64,000 nucleotides of DNA, from assembly GCF_030127105.1 (NCBI RefSeq), contig NZ_CP126161.1, positions 1,054,001-1,118,000 of the forward strand. Direction: 5' to 3'. This DNA comes from Haloarcula pelagica (lineage in GTDB: Archaea; Halobacteriota; Halobacteria; Halobacteriales; Haloarculaceae). Shown one piece after another: positions 24,403 to 32,784 of the stretch (positions are counted from its first letter, which is position 1; every line of letters starts with the position of its first letter). The position numbers were made by a program, and so were the translations under genes. The notes under the pieces are model-generated. The model was not told the DNA's origin, did no database searches, and saw only the letters and a list, made by a program, of their open reading frames with translations.

Positions 24403-24888
24403 TCAGTCGCGCGGTGACCCGACTGGGGTCACCGGCACGAAGTAGTCGTAGGGCGAGTCGGGATTCCCCGGGTCGTACGCGTCGCCGTACCGTTCGAACT
24501 CGGGGCCGGGCCGACGCTCGTATGGCGAGTCGGGGAGCCACTCCTCGGTCACCCGGGCGTAATCCGCCTCCATCGAGGCCAGGGCGGTCTCGAACCGCGC
24601 GTACGTGCCGCCCGGGACCTCGACGACGACGAAGCTGTTCGGCACCGAACCGGGGCGTTCGGTCGCGACTCCGGCGACGTAGTCGAACACGCGCTGGTCC
24701 GGTTGGACGTTCGTCATCACGCCGAAAGTCTCGTCGTCGGCCCCGATGCGCTCGAACTCGTCCCAGCGCTCCGAGAGGGATTCCCAGACCCGGCCGAGAA
24801 CCGACTGGTCCCCGGCGTAGTGCGTCTGGAGTCCGGCGACCGTCATCGGCTCCCGTTCGACGACGGTCGGCGTCTCTGTTCGGTTCAC
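24403..24888 (-). CDS. GyrI-like/effector-binding domain protein
   Basis: A protein of about 161 residues opening with VVEREPMTVAGLQTHY and containing GGTYARFETAL and EEWLPDSPYERRPGPEFERY. This is the pattern of stand-alone GyrI-like (AraC effector-binding, SOUL-related) domains, with a C-terminal Glu/Tyr-rich strand. Such domains bind small hydrophobic ligands. The GTG at 24888 is preferred; the ATG at 24909 adds seven residues in a GC-rich leader. It starts just 12 bases upstream of the flavodoxin gene end and is followed by it, so they may be one transcript. Confidence 0.75.
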   Translation of the reverse strand: MNRTETPTVVEREPMTVAGLQTHYAGDQSVLGRVWESLSERWDEFERIGADDETFGVMTNVQPDQRVFDYVAGVATERPGSVPNSFVVVEVPGGTYARFETALASMEADYARVTEEWLPDSPYERRPGPEFERYGDAYDPGNPDSPYDYFVPVTPVGSPRD

Positions 24889-24930
24889 GACGTGACCTCC
24901 CGGAGCCACGACCGGGCAGACGGGTAGGGG

Positions 24931-25317
24931 TTATACGGTCGCATCGCTCTCCATCACGCCGAAGCGGTTACCCTCCGTATCGTGGCAGGAGGCCAACCGG
25001 CCAACGCCGGGGATCGTCTCGGCCTCGTCGGCGACTCGACCGCCGTGTTCGGCCACCGATTCGAGCACCCCGTCGATGTCGTCGACACCGATCGTGCAGG
25101 TGTATGTCGACGAGGCTCCGTCGTCTCCGGGAGCAGGCCCGTCGCGCCTGGCGAGGCCGCCGTCGATCCCGGGCTCGTCGCCCTCACCCGTAGAAATCAT
25201 CCAGTAGTCAATCGGACCGTCCCATTTCTCGAACTCCCAGCCGAATACGTCGTGATAGAACGCGATCGCCCGGTCGGGATCGTCGGCCTCGATATCGAAG
25301 TGTACGACTCGTGCCAT
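24931..25317 (-). CDS. VOC-family (glyoxalase/bleomycin-resistance-like) protein
   Basis: The 128-residue protein has two beta-alpha-beta-beta-beta modules: VVHFDIEADDPDRAIAFYHD with FGWEFEKW, and a second module with VDDIDGVLESVAEHGG and CHDTEGNRFGVME. Potential metal ligands are H6, the Glu in the last strand (GVME) and the mid-chain acidic residue. It belongs to the CFP32-like branch of VOC proteins. Function not assignable. The gene is codirectional with and 42 bases upstream of the effector-binding gene. Confidence 0.88.
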   Translation of the reverse strand: MARVVHFDIEADDPDRAIAFYHDVFGWEFEKWDGPIDYWMISTGEGDEPGIDGGLARRDGPAPGDDGASSTYTCTIGVDDIDGVLESVAEHGGRVADEAETIPGVGRLASCHDTEGNRFGVMESDATV

Positions 25318-25534
25318 GGTTTCTCGTTCGCTCGTCCGGGGCGACGATTCGGGCGGTGATTAGTATACGTTCGTTAGCGATGCGAAAGGGACGCCCTCGC
25401 GGCTGGCGCTCTGGTAACACCCGCGTAGTGCCGTTGCTAACCGACACTTACCGACCACGGACGCGGTCTATGGCCACTTCGGGCGGACGGCTCGGGGGAC
25501 GACGCGTCTTTCCTCGATCTCCTGAATATCGATG

Positions 25535-27250
25535 TCATCCGCTGTTGAACGCGGCGATGATGTCCACCAGATCACCCACCGAGAGGTCGCCGTGTCCTGG
25601 GAGGTCCTGTCCGGAGTTGAACCGCACGATCGCGTCCACTGCTTCCTCGACAGTGACACGACCGTCGTCGCTGCGGTAGACTTCGACGGGTGAACGACCG
25701 CCCGCGGACAGGACCGTGACCGTCGTAGACGCGTTACCCACGGAGACCGTCTTCGTTCCGGCGCTCTCGAACGAGTGGGTGAAGACGATCTGTCGGGAGC
25801 TGCGAGCGGGCATCCGCACGTTTCCGCTCGCGACGGGTTCGCCGTCGACCTGGAGGACAGCGGTGTAGGTGCCGGCAACGGGTCCGTCGTTGGTGACGGG
25901 CGCGATGACGGTTTCGCTCCCGCTATTTGTGACGGTCCCGGGCACGTCGATCCCGGTCACGGTGAAAGACGGCTCCCCTGGCGGTGGCGTCGGTGTATCC
26001 GTTGGCGTCGGCGTGAAAGTCGGTGTATCCGTCGGCGTTGGTGTCGGTACCTCGACGGTGACCGTCGTCGACTCGGTCCCGGCCGTCAGGGTACGATCAC
26101 CGGCGGTACCGAACGTGTACGCGAACGAGACTGTCGCCGTCCTCCCAGGCTCGACAGGCACCGACTCGATACCGACACTCGTCCCGTCGACTTTCAGCTC
26201 GGCGGTGTAGATCCCCTCGGCCGACCCTGTGTTCGAGATCGTCACGTCGACCGTCTCAGTCTGTCCCTGGTCGACCGTCCCGGGCGCTGAGACACTCGTC
26301 ACTGACAGCGACGGCGACGGGTCCGGGGTCGGCGTTGGAGTGGCTGTCGGCGTCGGTGTCGGCGTCGGTGTCGGCGTCGGTGTCGGCGTTGGTGTCGGTG
26401 TCGGCGTTGGTGTCGGTGTCGGCGTTGGTGTGGGCGTTAGTGTCGGTGTTGGCGTTGGTGTTGACGTTGGTGTCGGTGTCGGCGTCGGTGTTGACGTTGG
26501 TGTCGGTGTCGGCGTCGGTGTTGGAGTAGCTGTCGGCGTCGGTGTCGGTGTCGCCGTTGGCGTTGGCGTCGGCGTTGGAGTAGCTGTTGGTGTCGGCGTC
26601 GGTGTCTCCCGACTGATCCGGAGGTCGGCCTCGACCGTCCCTGCCGGGAGGGAGTCGAGAGTTAGGCTCCCGCCAGTGACCGTCGCAGTATCGACCTCGA
26701 TACCGTCGCCGTCGACAGCGACGACAGTGGTGCCATCGTCGAGGTTAGTCTCGATGGTCACCGCAGCGGGCTCGGTGGCATCGTACGCGATGTCAGCTTC
26801 GCCGTCCGCAGCCCCGTCGAAGACCGGGTCCCGAAACGCCAGCCCCATGTATGCGCCCGCGACGGTGAGACTGCTCTCTTCGACGGGTGCGATCGTGATG
26901 TCGTGCTGGGTCGCGTCGATACCGCCCAGACAGGTCGTGTCGCCGCTCACACTGTCGACCCGGACCTGTGCGTTACCGGCTGCCGAGAGCGTCGTGTCGC
27001 CGAACGTGACCGAGTTCCCGTCATCCGGAAACGTTCCGAAGTACACGCTTGGGGCGTTCTCGTACGCAGTCAGCCCGGAATCGGTGACGTAGGCGGCCCC
27101 ACCGGGGCTCCCGACACACGAGAGAGCGACGCCGTCGCCGCTTGCAGCCGCTGCGAACCCGATACCGCCGGCGAAACTGGTAGCGACTGCTGCGAGCACG
27201 AGAAACGCAGCCACGTAAACCGCGGCGACTTTTTTCGACGAACGGGTCAT
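25535..27250 (-). CDS. Secreted modular protein: Pro/Thr linkers, two CARDB-like domains, dockerin-like C-terminus
   Basis: A 571-residue exported protein. The N-terminus [20 protein letters not shown] is a signal peptide. Then come a beta-rich domain (about 40-200), a Thr-Pro repeat linker of about 95 residues, a CARDB-type domain ([19 protein letters not shown]), a second PT linker, another CARDB-type domain ([18 protein letters not shown]) and two Ca-loop-helix repeats at the end: [20 protein letters not shown] and [17 protein letters not shown]. The last two resemble dockerin. ATG 27250 places the signal peptide correctly. No surface-anchor tail is seen, so attachment may be via the dockerin-like end. 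Expected to bind another surface protein. Confidence 0.82.
   Translation of the reverse strand: MTRSSKKVAAVYVAAFLVLAAVATSFAGGIGFAAAASGDGVALSCVGSPGGAAYVTDSGLTAYENAPSVYFGTFPDDGNSVTFGDTTLSAAGNAQVRVDSVSGDTTCLGGIDATQHDITIAPVEESSLTVAGAYMGLAFRDPVFDGAADGEADIAYDATEPAAVTIETNLDDGTTVVAVDGDGIEVDTATVTGGSLTLDSLPAGTVEADLRISRETPTPTPTATPTPTPTPTATPTPTPTATPTPTPTPTPTSTPTPTPTPTSTPTPTPTLTPTPTPTPTPTPTPTPTPTPTPTPTPTPTPTATPTPTPDPSPSLSVTSVSAPGTVDQGQTETVDVTISNTGSAEGIYTAELKVDGTSVGIESVPVEPGRTATVSFAYTFGTAGDRTLTAGTESTTVTVEVPTPTPTDTPTFTPTPTDTPTPPPGEPSFTVTGIDVPGTVTNSGSETVIAPVTNDGPVAGTYTAVLQVDGEPVASGNVRMPARSSRQIVFTHSFESAGTKTVSVGNASTTVTVLSAGGRSPVEVYRSDDGRVTVEEAVDAIVRFNSGQDLPGHGDLSVGDLVDIIAAFNSG
26326..26607. repeat. Hexamer/dodecamer DNA repeat encoding the Thr-Pro linker
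   Basis: Near-perfect tandem copies of GGTGTC/GGCGTT-type hexamers (plus strand) run for about 280 bases and encode alternating Thr-Pro on the minus strand. Occasional GTAGCT or GTTGAC interruptions give Ala or Ser. Such arrays change length by slippage, so linker length may vary among strains. The plus-strand reading (Val-Gly repeats) is an antisense shadow. Confidence 0.85.
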
Positions 27251-27910
27251 CGAACCCCCTCCACGGCCCATTCGGGGAACGTACTTCGAGTGCCGTTCGA
27301 CACGTGAGGGATACGTCCACCTCTCAGGTCACTCCGGCCAGCACCACCCGGTTCCGCAGGGCACCCACGAGCCTCGACGCGCACCTGCTGACGGCGTTCG
27401 GATCGCTGCTGCCGCTCGTCGAGCGGCGATCCAAGCTTCGGTCCGTCGCTCGGCGTCGTACCGTACACCTCACCCACCTGGGGGCGGAGCCCCGCCCCGG
27501 CGTCTGTCCTGACCATCGGTTCCATGCGGCGACGACAACCACATAAAAAGGATACCAGCATGTGCAGGGGCGCCCGGTCGCAGCGGTTCGATCGTCACCG
27601 ACAGCGCCGATCAGGTCCACTGCGCCGGGATCGTCTGGCGAACCCGAGACAGCGACCACACCGAATCGATCCTGAGGTCGACTCGACCCGCGAGGCACAC
27701 TGGCCGTCCGGTGTCGATCCCCGGAGGTTTCGATCATCACTGGACTGTGTCCGCGAGACCACTGACGCGGCTCGCGCCGTGTGCCAGCGGTGGCGCCTGC
27801 CGGGAACGCCGACCGACAGGCCGCCAAGCGTCTGAGACAGCCGTCTTCGAGGCGAGTGACCAGCATACGAAGGTACACGCTTTAGGGTCGCCGGCTGTGA
27901 CGCGGTACCA
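27251..27910. other. 660-base gene-free spacer between divergent genes
   Basis: Translations on both strands are Arg/Ser/Pro-rich without recognisable domains and I call no gene. A CATAAAAAGG box at 27542-27551 and a CGCTTTAGG stretch at about 27879-27887, roughly 30 bases before the response-regulator ATG, are candidate promoter elements. Confidence 0.4.
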
Positions 27911-29503
27911 ATGACGGCCGTGAGAGGTGACATCGAGGGCGGCTCGGTCACTGTCTTGCTCATCGACGACGACGAGACGTGGGCTCGGGTGACCGGTCGG
28001 CTCCTGGAGACGAACACCGATGCGCTGGAGGTGACGACTGCCCACAGTCTCGCGGCTGGTCGGGAAGCGTTCGAGCGGGTCGACCCCGACTGCGTCGTCT
28101 GCGATTACCAACTCGGAGACGGCACGGGGCTGGCGCTGCTGGAGACGGTTCGCTTGGCTGATCCCGACCGGCCGTTCTTGCTGGTGACTGGCCGCGGCGA
28201 CGAGGCGGTGGCCAGCGAAGCTATCGGTCAGGGGGTCACCGACTACATCCGCAAGGACCAAGACGACGACGAGGCCGGGTTGCTGGCGAGTCGCATCACG
28301 AACGCCGTCCGCTCGTACCGGACCGAGCGTGCGCTCGAACGCGAGCGCCGGAGCAAGACCGCGCTGCTCGACGTGTTTACAGGGACGACCGCAGAAACCG
28401 ACCTCTCGCAGGAGTTCTGTACCCGTCTCGTCTCCGAGCGGAACTACACGTGTGCGTGGATCGCTCGCGAGACGACCACGGGTCCTGCGGTCCCAAAAGC
28501 CGTCGCCGGTCGGGAGGGCTATCTCGACGCGATACACGCCCCCGACGGATCGCTCCCTGACGGCGAGCCCGCACAGGTAGCGCTCGACCGCGACGAATCC
28601 GTGAGCTTCACCGTCGACGATCACTCGGCATCGGACGGTTGGCGCTCGCTTGCTTCCGACTACGGCTTCGAGGGTGCGATCGCCGTGCCGATCCGCCACG
28701 ACGGGGTGCGATTCGGTGTCCTCGCTGCGTACACCGACGACGCGACCCTCGGAGAACGAGAGCGTGCTGCCGTCGAGGAGTACGCCGAGACGGTCGGCTA
28801 CGCGCTGACGAACGCGGAGCGAAAGCGGTCGCTACTGTCCACACGGGCAGTCAGCGTGCGCGCTGACCTCGACGCCGACGCGGTACCGCTGGGCGCGCTC
28901 ACCGGAGCGCTCCCGCACACTACCTCCGCCGAAGTGCTGTCGACCGTCTCCCGCGATGACGGGACGACGCTGTACGTCACAGCGCTCGACGAGACCCCCA
29001 AAGACGACATCGCCGACGCGGTGGCTAGCGCGGACGGCGTCGAATCGGTTCGTATCGACCGAACGACATCACCGACCCGGTGTGAACTCGTCGTCGACGC
29101 ACCCACTCCCGAAGAGCGGCTCGCGGCCCACGGTGTCGCCGTCCGGGAGACAGCCGTCAGCGGCGGGACGATCACGCTCTCGCTGGCCATCCCCGACGAC
29201 GAACAGGTCGCGACGGTTCAGGATGTCCTCGCCGGGGCGTTCAGCGGTGCCGGCGTCTCGACGATATGGAGCGAGCGGGAGACCGACCCACGGATCGACG
29301 GCGACAGTATGGCGATAACCGAGCGTCAGGGCGAGGTGCTCCGACACGCGCTCGATGTCGGATACTTCGAACGCCCCCGCGAGACGAACGCGACAGAACT
29401 CGCCGAGCATTTCGGACTCAGCCGGGCGACCGTCAGCCAGCACCTTCGGTCGGCTCAGCGGAAAGTCCTTGCCCACGTGTTCGACCGTCCCAGCGCCGAC
29501 TGA
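27911..29503 (+). CDS. Response regulator with GAF and Bat-type HTH_10 output
   Basis: The 530-residue protein has a receiver domain (VTVLLIDDDETW, phospho-Asp in VVCDYQLGDGTG, switch Thr in LLVTGRGDEA, Lys in YIRKDQ; about residues 12-130), a coiled linker, a GAF domain (about 155-300) and the bacterio-opsin-activator region with a C-terminal HTH_10 (ITERQGEVLRHALDVGYFER, then LAEHFGLSRATVSQHLRSAQ). Phosphorylation or ligand binding in GAF would control DNA binding. The sensor kinase gene starts 166 bases downstream on the same strand and is the obvious partner. Its targets are unknown. Confidence 0.9.
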   Translation: MTAVRGDIEGGSVTVLLIDDDETWARVTGRLLETNTDALEVTTAHSLAAGREAFERVDPDCVVCDYQLGDGTGLALLETVRLADPDRPFLLVTGRGDEAVASEAIGQGVTDYIRKDQDDDEAGLLASRITNAVRSYRTERALERERRSKTALLDVFTGTTAETDLSQEFCTRLVSERNYTCAWIARETTTGPAVPKAVAGREGYLDAIHAPDGSLPDGEPAQVALDRDESVSFTVDDHSASDGWRSLASDYGFEGAIAVPIRHDGVRFGVLAAYTDDATLGERERAAVEEYAETVGYALTNAERKRSLLSTRAVSVRADLDADAVPLGALTGALPHTTSAEVLSTVSRDDGTTLYVTALDETPKDDIADAVASADGVESVRIDRTTSPTRCELVVDAPTPEERLAAHGVAVRETAVSGGTITLSLAIPDDEQVATVQDVLAGAFSGAGVSTIWSERETDPRIDGDSMAITERQGEVLRHALDVGYFERPRETNATELAEHFGLSRATVSQHLRSAQRKVLAHVFDRPSAD

Positions 29504-29669
29504 GTGCGTGTTCTCGAACAAGTAGTTTTATTTATATTCTCTCCTGAAACGTACCGAACGACAGTACCGGGCTGACAGGCGACCGGGACTGTGGATCGCT
29601 CTGTCACTCGCCTGTCGGGCCGGGTTCCAGCCACTGATCGGTTCACGGAGCCAAGACAGTCTCTCGACT

Positions 29670-31442
29670 ATGTACAGTGTCGCAGTGCTTTCAGTCGTCC
29701 TGTCGGTCGTGGTCGGTGGGACCGCAGCAGCGTGGCTGCTCGCTCGCCACGACCGGGGAACCACGACGTTCGCGCTGGGGGTGTTCCTCCTCGTCCTCAC
29801 GGGCTGGACGGCGACGCATCTGGGCGCACTGTTCGCCGACAGTCGCCAGTGGTTGTTGGTGAGCAAGCAACTCTCCTACGTCGGCGTCGTCACCACACCG
29901 ATAGCGTGGTTCGCCTTCGCGCTTCGATACACCGATCGCGGCGACTGGCTCACCTGGCGTCGGCTCGTGCTCCTGTCGGTCGTCCCCGTGACGACACTCC
30001 TCATGGTCTTTACCGCCCAGTACCACTCCCTGTACTACACGAGCATCGGTGTCAGCTCGGTCAACGGGCACGCGGTCCTCCGGACCACCCCTGGCCCCTG
30101 GCACGCCGTGAACATCATTTACTCCTACTCGCTGTTGCTCGGAGGGACCGGGCTGCTGGTCGCGGCAGCACTGTCTGACAACCGGCTCTACCGTCGCCAG
30201 TCGGCTGTCCTGGTCGGGTGTATCACGGTACCGTGGCTCGTGAACATGAGCTATCATCTCGACCGCACACCGTTTCCGTGGTTCGACGCGACCCCGATGG
30301 CGTTCATCGCCACCGGCATCCCGCTGGCTGTCGTCGTTCTTCGAACCGACCTGGCGTCGTTTCTCCCGGTCGCATACGAGCGGGTCTTTCGCTCGCTCGA
30401 CGATCCGATCGTCGTTATCGCGCCCGACGGTCGGATAATCGACGCCAACGACGCCGCACGGACCGTTCTCGGCAGCGGTGCAGCCGTCGAAGGTCGCCCC
30501 GCAACCGCGGTGCTTCCCGACGAACTCCACGACGCGGGCACGCTCTGTCTCGACTTCGGCGAGACGATCGAGTGTGCACAGCGCTACGCTGGACAGTCCC
30601 GCCGGTATCTGGGCCGCCGACAGCCTATCGCGTCGGACACCAACGGCGTCGAACGTGGGTCGATCGTTACACTCACCGAGATCACCGCGCGAGTCGAACG
30701 GAACCGCGAACTGGAACAGCTCTCGAAGCAGGCTCGACGGAAGAACGAACAGCTCGAACGCATGGCCGGCGTCATCTCACACGATATGGCGGCACCGTTG
30801 TCGACTGCCGAAAAGACCCTCTCCTTGCTTCGTTCGGACCTTGCCGATCCAGACCCACCGGTCGAACAGTCACTCGACGACCTCGCCTCGGTACACGACC
30901 GGCTCCGCGGGTTCGCTGAGAACCTTCCACGGCTGGCCCGGGAAAGCGTCGACGTGCAGACGACAGACGAGTACGACCTCGAGGCCGTCGTTCAGGCGGC
31001 CTGGAACACCGTCGACACTGGCACCCTCGAACTAACGGTTACGGACAGCCGGTCGATACACGCGGACAGAGGACGCCTCCAGCAGGTCTTCGAGAACCTC
31101 TTTCGAAATACCGTACAGCATGCCACGATAGGGGACCACACAGTCACAACCACAACCCGGACGGGACAGGCGAGTTCAAACGAACAAGCGAGCGCGACGA
31201 CTGTCCGCGTCGGCACCTGCGAACGCGGAGTGTTCGTAGAAGACGACGGCCCGGGGATCAGCCCCAAACAACGCGAGACCGTCTTCGAGTACGGTATGAG
31301 CACCGCCGACAGTTCGGGCTTCGGGTTGGCGATCGTCAGAACGATCGTCGAGGCTCACGGGTGGGAGATCGACGTTGCTGATTCGGGCTCGGAGGGTGCC
31401 CGGTTCGAGATCACGATCGACGACGCTCCCACCGAGCCGTGA
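29670..31442 (+). CDS. Membrane sensor histidine kinase (7TM-PAS-HisKA-HATPase)
   Basis: A 590-residue kinase with about seven N-terminal helices (residues 1-215, the histidine-kinase 7TM type), a PAS domain (RVFRSLDDPIVVIAPDGRII, about 230-340), a HisKA helix with the phospho-His in MAGVISHDMAAPLST, and an ATPase domain: N-box FENLFRNTVQHA, G1 VEDDGPGI, and SSGFGLAIVRTIVEAHGW. The H-box reads SHDMAAPL instead of the usual SHDLRNPL. It probably phosphorylates the response regulator encoded just upstream. Signal unknown; 7TM sensors respond to lipid-soluble or membrane cues. Confidence 0.92.
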   Translation: MYSVAVLSVVLSVVVGGTAAAWLLARHDRGTTTFALGVFLLVLTGWTATHLGALFADSRQWLLVSKQLSYVGVVTTPIAWFAFALRYTDRGDWLTWRRLVLLSVVPVTTLLMVFTAQYHSLYYTSIGVSSVNGHAVLRTTPGPWHAVNIIYSYSLLLGGTGLLVAAALSDNRLYRRQSAVLVGCITVPWLVNMSYHLDRTPFPWFDATPMAFIATGIPLAVVVLRTDLASFLPVAYERVFRSLDDPIVVIAPDGRIIDANDAARTVLGSGAAVEGRPATAVLPDELHDAGTLCLDFGETIECAQRYAGQSRRYLGRRQPIASDTNGVERGSIVTLTEITARVERNRELEQLSKQARRKNEQLERMAGVISHDMAAPLSTAEKTLSLLRSDLADPDPPVEQSLDDLASVHDRLRGFAENLPRLARESVDVQTTDEYDLEAVVQAAWNTVDTGTLELTVTDSRSIHADRGRLQQVFENLFRNTVQHATIGDHTVTTTTRTGQASSNEQASATTVRVGTCERGVFVEDDGPGISPKQRETVFEYGMSTADSSGFGLAIVRTIVEAHGWEIDVADSGSEGARFEITIDDAPTEP

Positions 31443-31639
31443 GGAAGCCCGCCTACCGGTGTCCTGGCGATGGGTCGGTCCGTGTCCACCGAGCACGGGA
31501 CAGCGTGATATTCGTCTAGGACGGTCGCTGGCGACGTAGGTGGGCGCACGACAACTGCCACGTGTGTTTCGCTACCAGCTGGTCGAAAAGCGATTTCAAC
31601 GCCACGTGATCGGCGATCCCAGCGACGGTCCAGAGTCCG

Positions 31640-32005
31640 TCAGGAGCGACCGTCTCTAGGGAGAGCCCGATAGCCGAACCCGATGGAGATGGTGAGACAG
31701 AGCACGTAACTGAAGACGAGTTCACGACTCGGTCGATTGCCGCGTGACCAGACCAGTCCGGTCGTGAGGCTGGCAAAGACCGTTCCGACGAGCGCGAACA
31801 GCAGCCACTCCTGTGGTTCGGTGAGGAAGGCGTCGATGACCCGTCTGAGAAAGAGATACCCCAGCGCGAGCGCCACGACCACTCCGCCGGCGAAGTCCCA
31901 CCCGCCAGGCGTTAGCCCGACGGCGACCGAGCCACTCATCGAGACAACTGCGAGCAGTATCAGTAGTCCGTGTCGAATCGAGCGGAGCCGCTGTGTCGAC
32001 ACCAC
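31640..32005 (-). CDS. Small four-helix membrane protein, unrecognised
   Basis: The 121-residue product has four hydrophobic stretches (about residues 12-30, 38-56, 66-84 and 93-112) with a basic N-terminus (MVSTQRLRSIRHG) and a positively charged loop LFLRRVIDAFLTEPQEW. It resembles small haloarchaeal membrane proteins of unknown function. It converges with the sensor kinase gene. Four regularly spaced helices and Arg-rich cytoplasmic loops argue for a real gene. Confidence 0.6.
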   Translation of the reverse strand: MVSTQRLRSIRHGLLILLAVVSMSGSVAVGLTPGGWDFAGGVVVALALGYLFLRRVIDAFLTEPQEWLLFALVGTVFASLTTGLVWSRGNRPSRELVFSYVLCLTISIGFGYRALPRDGRS

Positions 32006-32602
32006 GTCTCGGTCTGGTCAGGCCACGACTATCCGTGTTCGGATCGTGCGGTCGGGTGTGGCTGCCCGGCGGCTCTCTGAACGTGGTTCGCTCACTGCGC
32101 TGTATCGATCACTTGCTCCAGGGTGTACATCACCGTACAGCCGGTGATGGGACGGGGTGTCGGACAGACGACGACCGAACGGGTCCACCGTCGACGGCGA
32201 CGCGCCACTACGGCGGCATCTCATCGGAGAGCGGACGGATAGTTGATAGTCGCGACGCTTTTCGAGCGGGGTTTCAGCCGTCTTTGTGGTCTCCAAGAGC
32301 CCCCTTGTCTGCCCGCGCCCGAGAGGGCGGTTCCACGCCGTTCGAACCGGGGCCGAGACACGCCGCGAGGGGAAAACCTCGGAGCGAAGCGTCGAAACCC
32401 GGTTTCACACACGAATGTAGGGGTAAAACAGCCGTTCTCACGCGACAAGAACCGCCGTGTCGTACGTTGTGAGCGGCGTACACACGACTGTGATCGGGGG
32501 TTCGAGACAAGACCCCGTATCGTGTGATTTTGGCCAATTAAACGGCTCTACAGACCATTTGTGAATGATAGACACGTCCCCGGCGTGTGAACGGTGGGCA
32601 GG

Positions 32603-32610
32603 TATATATA
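32603..32610 (+). promoter_or_regulatory. TATATATA box, probable lctP promoter
   Basis: TATATATA stands out in GC-rich DNA. Transcription from it would begin near 32633, which leaves a leader of about 150 bases before the LctP GTG, unusual where most genes are leaderless. Confidence 0.5.
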
Positions 32611-32633
32611 CAACTACTCAGATGACACGTTCG

Positions 32634-32783
32634 ATGCTTCGACACAGCGAGCGTGGTAGCAGCGGACTCCAGGCGAGACAGCTCCTCGAACCGGACGGGA
32701 ACGTGAGACGGTCGACCGCGATCCGAACCAGGTCGGCACACGGAGGGTCGACCAGTCGGGACCCGTTCGTGGAGGCGAACTAG
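32634..32783 (+). CDS. Possible 49-codon upstream ORF in the lctP leader
   Basis: An ATG at the predicted transcription start opens a frame beginning MLRHSERGSSGLQARQLL and ending FVEAN, with its TAG one base before the LctP GTG. The Arg-rich composition could be that of non-coding GC-rich DNA. The leaderless position and the tight abutment to the next start suggest a leader peptide or translational coupling. In-frame ATGs at 32565 and 32622 lie upstream of the expected transcript. Confidence 0.3.
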   Translation: MLRHSERGSSGLQARQLLEPDGNVRRSTAIRTRSAHGGSTSRDPFVEAN

Positions 32784-32784
32784 C

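Larger units (their letters stand above)
32006..32784. other. Long gene-poor region with hairpins and the lctP promoter
   Basis: About 780 bases without a recognisable domain. Both strands are open in 32243-32537, but the two translations (Arg/Cys/Pro-rich) look non-coding. Structural marks are CGAGG-GGAAAA-CCTCG near 32366-32381 and GGGGTT...GACCCC near 32500-32515. An isolated strong TATA box (32603-32610) lies 175 bases before the LctP start, with a small frame between. A structured non-coding RNA or a decayed mobile element is possible. Confidence 0.4.

Noticed and set aside
26229-27092. Plus-strand frame encoding Val-Gly repeats
   Set aside because: It is the antisense of the Thr-Pro repeat of the secreted protein, which has a signal peptide and domains.
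27304-27878. Several open frames on both strands in the spacer before the response regulator
   Set aside because: Low-complexity Arg/Ser translations without domain, start context or codon character of neighbouring genes.
31516-31776. Minus-strand 86-codon frame overlapping the four-helix membrane protein gene
   Set aside because: Overlaps a better supported gene on the same strand in another frame and has no recognisable motif.
32243-32537. Opposed 87-94 codon frames as genes
   Set aside because: Both are Arg/Pro/Cys-rich, overlap almost completely and show no domain or start signal.
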